DNA from: Adlercreutzia rubneri
GTDB taxonomy: Bacteria > Actinomycetota > Coriobacteriia > Coriobacteriales > Eggerthellaceae
Length of the DNA: 64,000 bases
Direction of reading: 5' to 3'
Assembly: GCF_009755265.1 (NCBI RefSeq)
Contig: NZ_WPOO01000002.1
Coordinates: forward strand, 62,001 to 126,000
The position numbers and the translations under genes were made by a program. Positions 23,058 to 31,113 of the stretch are shown piece by piece. How positions within the stretch are numbered: position 1 is the first letter of the stretch; every line of letters starts with the position of its first letter. A model generated the notes under the pieces. It was not told the origin of the DNA. It made no database searches and was given only the letters and a program-made list of their open reading frames with translations.

Positions 23058-24896
23058 ATGGGGCGTTTGACCGTTGAGGTGGCGGCGCGGGCCGATGCAC
23101 GGACGGGGGAGTTCGTCGAGGCCTTCGCCCGACGCGTGGAAGCCATGCCGCCGGGCCAGTGTCCGGTGGGGCTCATGCTGGGACAGTTGCAGGCCTCGGC
23201 CGCGCAAACCTGCGGCAAGTGCACGCCGTGCGCCCAGGGCATGCCGAAAATTGAGGCGCTGCTGGGCGATGTGGCCGCCTTCCGCGCCACGGCGGCGACG
23301 GTGGATGAGATCCGAGATGCGGCCACGCTGCTGCGCGACACCGCCGATTGCGCCGTGGGCTGGCAGGCGGGGGCGATGGTGTTGGCGGGACTCGACGCCT
23401 TCGCCGAGGAGTTCGCCAGCCACGTGGATGCGGGCACCTGCGCTCCCGGCACGCGTCAGACGGTGCCCTGCGTCACGCGGTGCCCGGCCCATGTGAACGT
23501 GCCGGCCTACATCGCGCTGGCCGAGGAGGGCCGCATCGCCGAAGCGGTGAAGATGATCCGCAAGGACAATCCCTTCCCTACGGCCTGCGCGCTTGTGTGC
23601 GAGCACCCCTGCGAGGAGCGTTGTCGCCGCACGATGGTGGACGCGCCGGTGAATATCCGCGGCATAAAGAAGTACATTGTGGACACGGTGGCCGCCGATA
23701 CCGTGGAAACCCCCGCGCCGCTGCCCGCCACGGGCAAACGCGTCGCGGTGGTGGGTGCCGGCCCCTCGGGGCTCACCTGCGCCTACTTCCTGGGGCTCAT
23801 GGGTCATTCGGTGACGGTATTCGAACGTCGCAGTCGCCTGGGCGGCATGATGCGCTACGGCATTCCCGCTTATCGGCTGCCCCGCGAGCGGCTCGACGAG
23901 GATATCCGCGCCGTGCTGGGTGCCGGCGACATCGAGGTGCGTACGGGCTGCGACGTTCAGACGGACGAGATGCGCACGCTGGTGGACGAGTTCGACGCCG
24001 TGTACGTGGCCGTGGGCGCCCAGGGCGGCAAGACCCTTTCCATTGAAGGGGCCGATGCGGCCGGCGTTATGAGCGCCGTGGACGTGCTGGAGGCCATCGG
24101 CGACGAGCAGTATCCCGACTTCACGGGCAAGAATGTGGTGGTCATTGGCGGCGGCAATGTGGCCATGGACTGCGCTCGCACCGCCGTGCGCGCCGGTGCC
24201 GCCTCGGTCACCGTGGCCTATCGACGCCGCCTGGAGGACATGACCGCGCTGCCCTCCGAGGTGGAGGCGGCCATGATGGAGGGCGTGGAAATGCGCTGCC
24301 TGCAGGCGCCGGCCCGCATCGAGGCGAACGCAGAGGGGAACGCGACGGCGCTCATCTGCCAGCCCCAGCGCATCGGCGCGGTGCGCGGCGGCCGCCCGGC
24401 CCCAGTGCCGGCCGACAAGCCTGAGGTGCGTCTGGCCGCCGACCTCGTCATCATCGCCGTGGGCCAGGCTATCGAATGTGCCCCCTTCGAGGAGTTCGGC
24501 ATGCAGCATGACCGCACCTACCTGTGCGCCGACGCGTGCCTGCAAGCGCCCGGCTTCGACGCCGTCTTCGTGGGCGGCGACTGCCAGTGGGGTCCCAAGA
24601 CCGTCATCATGGCTATCGCCGCAGGCAAGACGGCGGCGGCCAACATCGACGAGATGCTGGGCTTCCGCCATCAGCTGGATTGCGGCGCCACCGTGCCGTC
24701 GGCGCACCCCAACGACCGCACCGCCTACGGGCGCGTGCAGGTGGCCGAGCGCCCGGCACGGGAGCGCAAGTGCGATTTCAAGTACGTGGAAGAACCGGTG
24801 AGCGCCGAGGAGGCCGCTCAGGAGTGCGGCCGGTGCCTGCGCTGCGACGTGTACGGCATAGGCGCGCTGACCGGAAGGGGGCTGGAAGCATGGTAG
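23058..24896 (+). CDS. hydrogenase-linked flavoprotein: NuoF-like Fe-S segment fused to GltD-like NADPH oxidoreductase
   Basis: 612 residues. Residues 45-140 match the end of NuoF, with the [4Fe-4S] ligands CGKCTPC and a later C in DTADCAVGW. Next comes a GltD-type N-terminal cysteine cluster (VTRCPAHVN, CEHPCEERCRR). An FAD site follows (VVGAGPSGLTCAY, near 230), then a pyridine-nucleotide site (VIGGGNVAMDCARTA, near 365). The final segment has CGRCLRCDVYG. The FMN/NADH half of NuoF is missing. It overlaps hydA by 7 bases, so it very likely passes electrons between NAD(P)H and the hydrogenase, perhaps by bifurcation. AGGAAAGAGAG precedes the ATG. Confidence 0.85.
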   Translation: MGRLTVEVAARADARTGEFVEAFARRVEAMPPGQCPVGLMLGQLQASAAQTCGKCTPCAQGMPKIEALLGDVAAFRATAATVDEIRDAATLLRDTADCAVGWQAGAMVLAGLDAFAEEFASHVDAGTCAPGTRQTVPCVTRCPAHVNVPAYIALAEEGRIAEAVKMIRKDNPFPTACALVCEHPCEERCRRTMVDAPVNIRGIKKYIVDTVAADTVETPAPLPATGKRVAVVGAGPSGLTCAYFLGLMGHSVTVFERRSRLGGMMRYGIPAYRLPRERLDEDIRAVLGAGDIEVRTGCDVQTDEMRTLVDEFDAVYVAVGAQGGKTLSIEGADAAGVMSAVDVLEAIGDEQYPDFTGKNVVVIGGGNVAMDCARTAVRAGAASVTVAYRRRLEDMTALPSEVEAAMMEGVEMRCLQAPARIEANAEGNATALICQPQRIGAVRGGRPAPVPADKPEVRLAADLVIIAVGQAIECAPFEEFGMQHDRTYLCADACLQAPGFDAVFVGGDCQWGPKTVIMAIAAGKTAAANIDEMLGFRHQLDCGATVPSAHPNDRTAYGRVQVAERPARERKCDFKYVEEPVSAEEAAQECGRCLRCDVYGIGALTGRGLEAW

Positions 24897-26683
24897 CCAT
24901 TACGCTGAACGGTCGCGCCGTGGAAGCCCCCGAGGGCACCACGGTGCTGGAAGCGGCCACGGCGGCCGGCGTGCAAATCCCCACGCTGTGCTACCTGAAG
25001 GACTTGAACTGCATCGGCTCGTGCCGCGTGTGTTTGGTGGACGTGGAAGGCGAGGGGCTTGCGGCCTCCTGCAACACCGCCGTGCGCGAGGGCATGGTGG
25101 TGCGCACCGACACGCCGCAGGTAGCAGTGGCCCGACGGGCGAATCTGCAGGCCATCATGGATGATCACCGCGCGCTCTGCGCCACCTGCGTGCGCCAGGA
25201 CACCTGCGCCCTGCGCGACCTTGCGAGCACCTTCAACCTGGCAGACGCCCCGGGCCCGCTGCCCGAGCCGGCGCCTTGGGACGCCGATTTCCCGCTGCAG
25301 CGCGACAGCAGCAAGTGCATCAAGTGCATGCGCTGCGTGGCCATCTGCGAGAAGGTGCAGCACTGCGCGGTGTGGGACTTCACGGGGGTGGGGCCGTCCA
25401 CGAAGATCATCGTACGCGACAACCTGCCCATCGCCGAGGCCGGGTGCGCCCTGTGCGGCCAGTGCATCACCCATTGCCCCACCGGGGCGCTTGTGGCTCG
25501 CGACGACGTGAGCCTCATCATGGAGGCCATCCTGGATCCGGCGGTGGAAACCGTCGTGCAGGTGGCGCCGGCCGTGCGCACGGCCTGGGGCGAGGGCCTG
25601 GGGCTTTCCCGCGAGGAGGCGACGCCGGGACGCTTGGCCGCGGCCCTGCACGCCGTGGGCTTCGATCGCGTCTTCGACACCGACTTCGCCGCCGACCTCA
25701 CCATTATGGAAGAGGGCAGCGAGTTCGTGGAATTCCTCGGCTCCGACGCGCCGCGCCCCATGTTCACGAGCTGCTGTCCCGGCTGGGTGCGCTTCGTGAA
25801 GCAGCACTACCCGCAGTTCACGGCCCAGCTTTCCAGCGCCAAGTCGCCGCACCAGATGATGGGTGCCGTGGTTAAGAACACGCTCGCCGCCGAGGCCGAC
25901 GAGGCTGGCAAGCGGCTGTTTGTCGTGTCCGTTATGCCCTGCGTGGCGAAGAAGTACGAGTGCGACGTGCCGGAGCTTTCCACGGTGGTCGGCGCGACCC
26001 GGGGGGCTGGCGCGAGTGACGCGGGCCTGGTGCCCGACGCGCCGGTCGCGCCCGAGCTGGCGGCCGAGGCCGCGCCCGACGTGGACGCCGTGCTCACGGT
26101 GCGCGAATTCGGCCGCCTGCTGCGCCTGGTGGGCGTCGACTGCACAGCGCTTTCCGAGGCGCCCTTCGACAACCCGCTGGGGCTTTCCACCGGCGCGGCC
26201 ACCATTTTCGGACGCACCGGCGGCGTCATGGAGGCGGCCCTACGCTCGGCAGCCTTCCTCATCACCGGCGAGAACCCCGATTTCAGCGCCTGCGATACCA
26301 CGGCCGCCACGCCGGAGACGCCTTGGATGTCCCGCGAGCTTGCCATTGGCGACGCCACGGTGCGCATCGCTGTGGCCAGCGGCCTGGAGAATACGTCGAA
26401 GCTGCTGGACGCGTTGGAATCCGGGGAGGCCGCCTTCGACTTCGTAGAAATCATGGCATGCCCGGGCGGATGCGTGGGTGGTGGCGGCCAGCCCATCCAG
26501 TTCAACAGCGAACTGGCCCAGGCGCGGGCCGGCGTGCTGAACCGGCTCGACGCCGCGGACAAGCTGCGCTACTCCCACGAGAACCCCGACATCGCGAAGC
26601 TGTACGCCGATTGGATCGGCGAGCCGCTGTCGCATACGGCCCACGAGTGGCTGCACACCGACCAGGAGAGCTGGCAGATTTGA
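24890..26683 (+). CDS. hydA: [FeFe]-hydrogenase catalytic subunit
   Basis: 597 residues. The N-terminal [2Fe-2S] domain (CYLKDLNCIGSCRVC, then C) is followed by a His/Cys cluster (HRALCATCVRQDTC). Two [4Fe-4S] motifs come next (CIKCMRCVAIC and CALCGQCITHC). The H-cluster domain has all three signatures: L1 TSCCPGW near residue 293, L2 MPCVAKKYE near 349 and L3 ACPGGCVGGGGQP near 522. The small-subunit-like tail is present. It reversibly reduces protons to H2. It is translationally coupled to the flavoprotein gene upstream and to hydE downstream. An Ala-rich insertion (GATRGAGASDAGLVPDAPVA) interrupts the H-domain between L2 and L3. Confidence 0.95.
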   Translation: MVAITLNGRAVEAPEGTTVLEAATAAGVQIPTLCYLKDLNCIGSCRVCLVDVEGEGLAASCNTAVREGMVVRTDTPQVAVARRANLQAIMDDHRALCATCVRQDTCALRDLASTFNLADAPGPLPEPAPWDADFPLQRDSSKCIKCMRCVAICEKVQHCAVWDFTGVGPSTKIIVRDNLPIAEAGCALCGQCITHCPTGALVARDDVSLIMEAILDPAVETVVQVAPAVRTAWGEGLGLSREEATPGRLAAALHAVGFDRVFDTDFAADLTIMEEGSEFVEFLGSDAPRPMFTSCCPGWVRFVKQHYPQFTAQLSSAKSPHQMMGAVVKNTLAAEADEAGKRLFVVSVMPCVAKKYECDVPELSTVVGATRGAGASDAGLVPDAPVAPELAAEAAPDVDAVLTVREFGRLLRLVGVDCTALSEAPFDNPLGLSTGAATIFGRTGGVMEAALRSAAFLITGENPDFSACDTTAATPETPWMSRELAIGDATVRIAVASGLENTSKLLDALESGEAAFDFVEIMACPGGCVGGGGQPIQFNSELAQARAGVLNRLDAADKLRYSHENPDIAKLYADWIGEPLSHTAHEWLHTDQESWQI

Positions 26684-27903
26684 TAGCAACATTGGTCGCG
26701 AAGCTTGTGAGCGAGCATACTCTTTCCCTGGACGAGTACGCGGCGCTTATCGATGCCCGGACCTCGGCGCTGGCTGATGAGCTGGCTGGTCGTGCTCGGG
26801 AGACGTGCGAGGCCGCTTACGGAGACGCGGTGTTCGCGCGCGGGCTCATCGAGTTCACGAACGTCTGCAAGAACGACTGCTACTACTGCGGCATCCGGCG
26901 CAGCAACCGCGCCTGCGAGCGCTACCGCCTGGCTCCCGAGCAAATTCTGGCCTGTGCCGATGCGGGCTGGCAGGCAGGCTTCCGCACCTTCGTGCTGCAG
27001 GGCGGGGAAGATCCGGCGGCCACCGACGAATGGCTGGCCGGCGTGGTGGCGGACCTGAAGGCGGCCTATCCGGGCTGCGCCGTCACGCTGTCGGTGGGGG
27101 AGCGCTCGCGGGAAAGCTACCGGCACCTGCGCGCCGCCGGGGCCGACCGCTACCTGCTGCGCCATGAGACGGCCACGGCCGCCCATTACCGGCAGCTGCA
27201 CCCGGCGGCCATGACGCTTCAGCGCCGCATGGCGTGCCTGTCCGACTTGCGAGAGGCCGGGTTCGCCGTGGGCGCCGGCTTCATGGTGGGCTCCCCCTTC
27301 CAGACGACGGAGCACCTGGCGGCCGACCTCGCGTTCATCCAGGAGTTTCGCCCCGAAATGTGCGGCATCGGGCCGTTTGTGCCCCATCGCGACACCCCCT
27401 TTGCCGCCGAGGCACCCGGCACGGTGGAGCTTACCTGCTACCTGCTGTCCCTCGTGCGTCTGGCGCATCCGACGGTGCTGCTGCCGGCTACCACGGCCCT
27501 GGAAGCGCTGGATCCCCGCAGCCGCGAGAAGGGCATCCTCGCTGGCGCCAACGTCGTGATGCCGAACTTGTCGCCGCCCGAGCGCCAGGGCGATTATGCG
27601 CTCTACGACGGCAAGCCCCGCTCGTCGGCCGATGCGGCCCGCAAATGGGCCGACCTGGCGGCGCGGCTTGAGCCCTTGGGGCGCCGCCTTGTGGAAGACC
27701 GCGGCGATCCCGCTGCAGCCTGGGCTTCGGTTGTAGGTCCTGCTGCGGCATCGGTTGTCTCGCCCGCTCGGGGCGCTGTGGTACTGGCAGCAGCGTCGCG
27801 CCCGGTTTCTGCCGCCGCCGCTACCGCGCCTGGTTCGTCTTCCGCCGCTTCCTTTCCTTCGACCTTCCCCCCTGTCCCTTCAACGAAAGTGAACCCCTCA
27901 TGA
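26680..27903 (+). CDS. hydE: [FeFe]-hydrogenase maturase, radical SAM protein
   Basis: 407 residues. The radical SAM cluster is C63-x3-C67-x2-C70 (CKNDCYYCG). Later motifs include LQGGEDP, the barrel strand GAGFMVGSPFQTTEHL and MPNLSP. HydE takes part in building the diiron subcluster of the H-cluster. I prefer TTG 26680, overlapping the hydA stop, because homology starts at LVAKLVSEHTLSLDEY. The last 80 residues are an Ala/Ser/Pro low-complexity tail not usual for HydE. The stop overlaps the hydG start (ATGA). Confidence 0.9.
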   Translation: MIATLVAKLVSEHTLSLDEYAALIDARTSALADELAGRARETCEAAYGDAVFARGLIEFTNVCKNDCYYCGIRRSNRACERYRLAPEQILACADAGWQAGFRTFVLQGGEDPAATDEWLAGVVADLKAAYPGCAVTLSVGERSRESYRHLRAAGADRYLLRHETATAAHYRQLHPAAMTLQRRMACLSDLREAGFAVGAGFMVGSPFQTTEHLAADLAFIQEFRPEMCGIGPFVPHRDTPFAAEAPGTVELTCYLLSLVRLAHPTVLLPATTALEALDPRSREKGILAGANVVMPNLSPPERQGDYALYDGKPRSSADAARKWADLAARLEPLGRRLVEDRGDPAAAWASVVGPAAASVVSPARGAVVLAAASRPVSAAAATAPGSSSAASFPSTFPPVPSTKVNPS

Positions 27904-29345
27904 GCAGCTACAACGTGCGCTCGCCCCGGGCCGACGAGTTCATCAACCACGAGGAAATCTTCGACACCCTGGCTTACGCCGAGGCGCACAAGAACGATGC
28001 GGCCCTGGCTCGTTCCATTCTGGAGAAGGCCCGGGCGAACCTGACGCCGGCCCACGACCACGGCACGACGCTCACCCATCGCGAGGCCTCGGTGCTTCTG
28101 GCCTGCGAGGATCCGGAGGTGAACGCCGAGATCCGCCAGCTGGCCCGCGACATCAAGCAGGCCTACTACGGCAACCGTATCGTGCTGTTTGCTCCGCTGT
28201 ACCTTTCTAACTACTGCGTGAACGGGTGCCTGTACTGCCCCTACCACGCGAAGAACCGCGACATCCCGCGTCGCAAGCTCACGCAGGAGGAGATCCGCGC
28301 CGAGGTCGTCGCCCTGCAGGACATGGGCCACAAGCGCCTGGCCATCGAGGCGGGGGAAGATCCGATCCATAACCCCTTGAGCTACATTCTGGAGAGCCTT
28401 GAGACCATCTACGGCACCAAGCACAAAAACGGCGCCATCCGCCGCGTGAACGCAAACATCGCTGCCACCACGGAAGACGCCTACCGCCAGCTGAAGGCCG
28501 CGGAAATCGGCACCTACATCCTGTTCCAGGAGACCTACCACCGCGCCCGCTACGAGGAGCTGCACCCCTCGGGCCCCAAGGCCGACTACGCCTGGCACAC
28601 CGAGGCCCACGACCGCGCCATGGCCGCCGGCATCGACGACGTGGGGCTCGGCGTGCTGTTCGGCTTGGAGGGCTACGCCTACGAGTTCGCCGGCCTGCTC
28701 ATGCACGCGGAGCATTTGGAAGCGGTGTTCGGCGTGGGCCCGCACACCATCTCGGTGCCGCGGGTGAAGCCGGCGAGCGACATCGACCCCGACGCTTTCG
28801 ACAACGGCATTCCCGACGAGATGTTCGAGAAGATCATCGCGCTCATTCGCATCGCCGTGCCCTATACGGGTATGATCATCTCCACCCGCGAGTCGCAGGC
28901 GGTGCGCGCGGCGGCGCTTCAGCTGGGCGTCTCGCAGATCTCCGGCGGCAGCCGCACGAGCGTGGGCGGCTACGGGGAAGAGACGCGGCCCCACGACACC
29001 GAGCAGTTCGACGTGTCCGATACGCGCACCCTGGACGAGGTCATCGGCTGGCTCATGGACGAGGGCCACCTCCCCAGCTTCTGCACTGCCTGCTACCGCG
29101 CCGGCCGCACCGGCGACCGCTTTATGGAGTTCTGCAAGAGCGGCCAGATCCAGGACTTCTGCCAGCCGAACGCCCTGCTCACGCTGGGAGAGTACCTGTG
29201 CGACTACGCCAGCCCCGCGGTGGCGGAGAAGGGGTGGAAGATGATCGACACCGAGCTCGCCCGCGTTCCCGACGACCGCCGCCGCGCCCTGGCCGCCGAC
29301 TACCTCGCCCGCGTCCGCACCGGCGAGCGCGACTTCCGGTTCTAG
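27900..29345 (+). CDS. hydG: [FeFe]-hydrogenase maturase, tyrosine-cleaving radical SAM enzyme
   Basis: 481 residues. The radical SAM motif C106-x3-C110-x2-C113 (CVNGCLYC) sits in YLSNYCVNG. The C-terminal auxiliary [4Fe-4S] motif CTACYRAGRTGDRFMEFC is intact. HydG cleaves tyrosine to supply CO and cyanide ligands. ATG 27900 overlaps the hydE stop, giving translational coupling. Length and motifs match the family, and nothing appears missing. Confidence 0.95.
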   Translation: MSSYNVRSPRADEFINHEEIFDTLAYAEAHKNDAALARSILEKARANLTPAHDHGTTLTHREASVLLACEDPEVNAEIRQLARDIKQAYYGNRIVLFAPLYLSNYCVNGCLYCPYHAKNRDIPRRKLTQEEIRAEVVALQDMGHKRLAIEAGEDPIHNPLSYILESLETIYGTKHKNGAIRRVNANIAATTEDAYRQLKAAEIGTYILFQETYHRARYEELHPSGPKADYAWHTEAHDRAMAAGIDDVGLGVLFGLEGYAYEFAGLLMHAEHLEAVFGVGPHTISVPRVKPASDIDPDAFDNGIPDEMFEKIIALIRIAVPYTGMIISTRESQAVRAAALQLGVSQISGGSRTSVGGYGEETRPHDTEQFDVSDTRTLDEVIGWLMDEGHLPSFCTACYRAGRTGDRFMEFCKSGQIQDFCQPNALLTLGEYLCDYASPAVAEKGWKMIDTELARVPDDRRRALAADYLARVRTGERDFRF

Positions 29346-29356
29346 GAGGAGTCCGC

Positions 29357-30661
29357 ATGTCTCTGAACGATACCCCTTCCGGCGAGCGCGCCCACATCGT
29401 CTTTTTCGGCGTGCGCAACGCCGGCAAGTCCAGCCTGGTGAACGCGCTGACGAACCAGACCGTCTCCGTAGTGTCCGATGTGGCCGGCACCACCACCGAC
29501 CCGGTGCGCAAAGCCATGGAACTGGCGCCGGCCGGTCCCGTGCTCATTGTTGACACTCCAGGTATCGACGACGCCGGCGACGTAGGCGACCTGCGCGTCC
29601 AGCGGGCCGAGGCCGCCCTGAACGAGGCCGACGTGGCTGTGCTCGTGGTAGATGCCACACGCAGCCTCACCCCTTTCGACGAGAAACTCCTCGCCGCCTT
29701 CCAAACGCGCCGCATTCCCTATGTGATTGCGGAGAATAAGGCCGATTTGCTTGCGGAAAGCGGGCGAGCCGGCGCTGCGGAGTCGTCGCTGCCTTCGCCG
29801 CGCCCGGGGACGGACGCTTCGGATAGCGAGCCCCTCTCGGAAGGCGCTGACCACAACGCCACGGCCTCCGCCGAAAACGATGGCGCTTCCGCACGGGCCG
29901 CCCGCGTGCGCGTGTCGGCGCTGACGGGGGAGGGGCTGAGCGACCTGAAGCGCGCGCTTGCCACCCTGGCCACTGGTGCAGTGGAGGAGCGGCGGCTCGT
30001 GGGCGACCTGCTTACGCCCGGTGACGTGGTGGTGCTTGTCATCCCGCTGGATTCTGCCGCGCCCAAGGGTCGCATCATTCTGCCCCAGCAACAGGTCATG
30101 CGCGACGCGCTGGACGCCGGCGCCTTCCCCTGCGCCACCGGCGTGGAAGGCCTGCCCGACCTGCTGGCCGCCCTCGCCCGACCGCCGCGCCTGGTGGTGA
30201 CCGACTCCCAGGCCTTCGGCGAGGTGGACGCCCTTTTGCCGGCGGATGTGCCGCTCACATCGTTTTCCATCCTCATGGCCCGCTACAAGGGCGACTTGGC
30301 CGCTCAACTAGAAGCGGTACGCGCCCTGGAAAGCCTCACCGACGAGGACACCGTGCTCATCGCCGAGGGCTGCACCCACCACCGTACCTGCGAGGACATC
30401 GGCACGGTGAAGCTGCCCCGGCTCATCCGCGTCATCAGCGGCGCAGACCCGCAGTTCGCCTTCACCTCCGGCCGCGACTTCCCCGACGATCTTTCCCCCT
30501 ATGCCGCCATCGTCCACTGCGGCGGCTGCACCTTGAACGCCCGCGACATGGCCTCGCGCCTCCAGCGCGCCCGCGCCCAGCAGGCCCCCTTCACCAACTA
30601 CGGCATGACCATCGCCTGTGCCCACAACATCCTCCCCCGCGCCCTCGTCCCGCTGGAATGA
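29357..30661 (+). CDS. hydF: [FeFe]-hydrogenase H-cluster maturation GTPase
   Basis: 434 residues. The N-terminal GTPase domain has G1 GVRNAGKSSLVNAL, G3 DTPGIDD and a VIAENKADL segment as G4. The C-terminal cluster-binding motif is CTHHRTC...HCGGC, which carries the His and Cys ligands of HydF. It scaffolds the diiron subcluster and transfers it to HydA. AGGAGG precedes ATG 29357, 11 bases after hydG. A Ser/Ala/Glu-rich insertion of about 45 residues (about 135-180) interrupts the GTPase domain after the G4 segment, which is not usual for the family. Confidence 0.93.
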   Translation: MSLNDTPSGERAHIVFFGVRNAGKSSLVNALTNQTVSVVSDVAGTTTDPVRKAMELAPAGPVLIVDTPGIDDAGDVGDLRVQRAEAALNEADVAVLVVDATRSLTPFDEKLLAAFQTRRIPYVIAENKADLLAESGRAGAAESSLPSPRPGTDASDSEPLSEGADHNATASAENDGASARAARVRVSALTGEGLSDLKRALATLATGAVEERRLVGDLLTPGDVVVLVIPLDSAAPKGRIILPQQQVMRDALDAGAFPCATGVEGLPDLLAALARPPRLVVTDSQAFGEVDALLPADVPLTSFSILMARYKGDLAAQLEAVRALESLTDEDTVLIAEGCTHHRTCEDIGTVKLPRLIRVISGADPQFAFTSGRDFPDDLSPYAAIVHCGGCTLNARDMASRLQRARAQQAPFTNYGMTIACAHNILPRALVPLE

Positions 30662-30684
30662 AGCTGCTACGCGAGAGGAAAAGC

Positions 30685-30890
30685 GGTCAAAAACCGTGTG
30701 CAGACTGCACGGGTGCCCCTCGCTAGGTCGTTACTGGCCAAAAACGGCGCGCAAACTGCACAAGCGTCTGCAAACTGCACAAGCGTCTCATGATTAAGCC
30801 GCTGTTGGCCAAAAACCATGCGTGAACTGTATATAAAGGGGCGTGCCTGACGCTTTTTGGCCAAAAAACCCGCGACAGCTGCAGTATCGG
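30685..30890 (+). repeat. GGCCAAAAAC-type direct repeats between convergent genes
   Basis: Four diverged copies of a roughly 30-bp unit (GGYCAAAAACnGnGnGCAnACTGCA) start at 30685, 30736, 30807 and 30859. Within them a 19-bp unit GCAAACTGCACAAGCGTCT is perfectly duplicated in tandem (30751-30769, 30770-30788). The gap 30662-31113, between hydF and the minus-strand yhgE-like gene, holds no gene I can support. Confidence 0.7.
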
Positions 30891-31113
30891 TCCGCGATTT
30901 TGAAGGCGTCGCTTCCCGCGTGTCAAGTTTTACCAGGTCAGAATCCCGTTGTAGCGAACGTGCGAGCGCGGAGGAAAGCGAAAGGAGAAAAAGAGCCCTC
31001 CGAAAAGCAGTCAGCGCGTATTTTTTGGCCATTTGACGAAAGCGCGGCGAGGCTCGTCTCATCTAGCTTGGCGAGCTTAAGACCATCGACAGGTGCCTGT
31101 ACGCGGCGAGGCG

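Noticed and set aside
23016..24707. Long frame opposite the hydrogenase flavoprotein gene
   Set aside because: The real protein on the plus strand has cysteine and dinucleotide motifs; the opposite frame has none.
30685..30890. CRISPR array
   Set aside because: Units are diverged and unevenly spaced, and the intervening sequences are also related.
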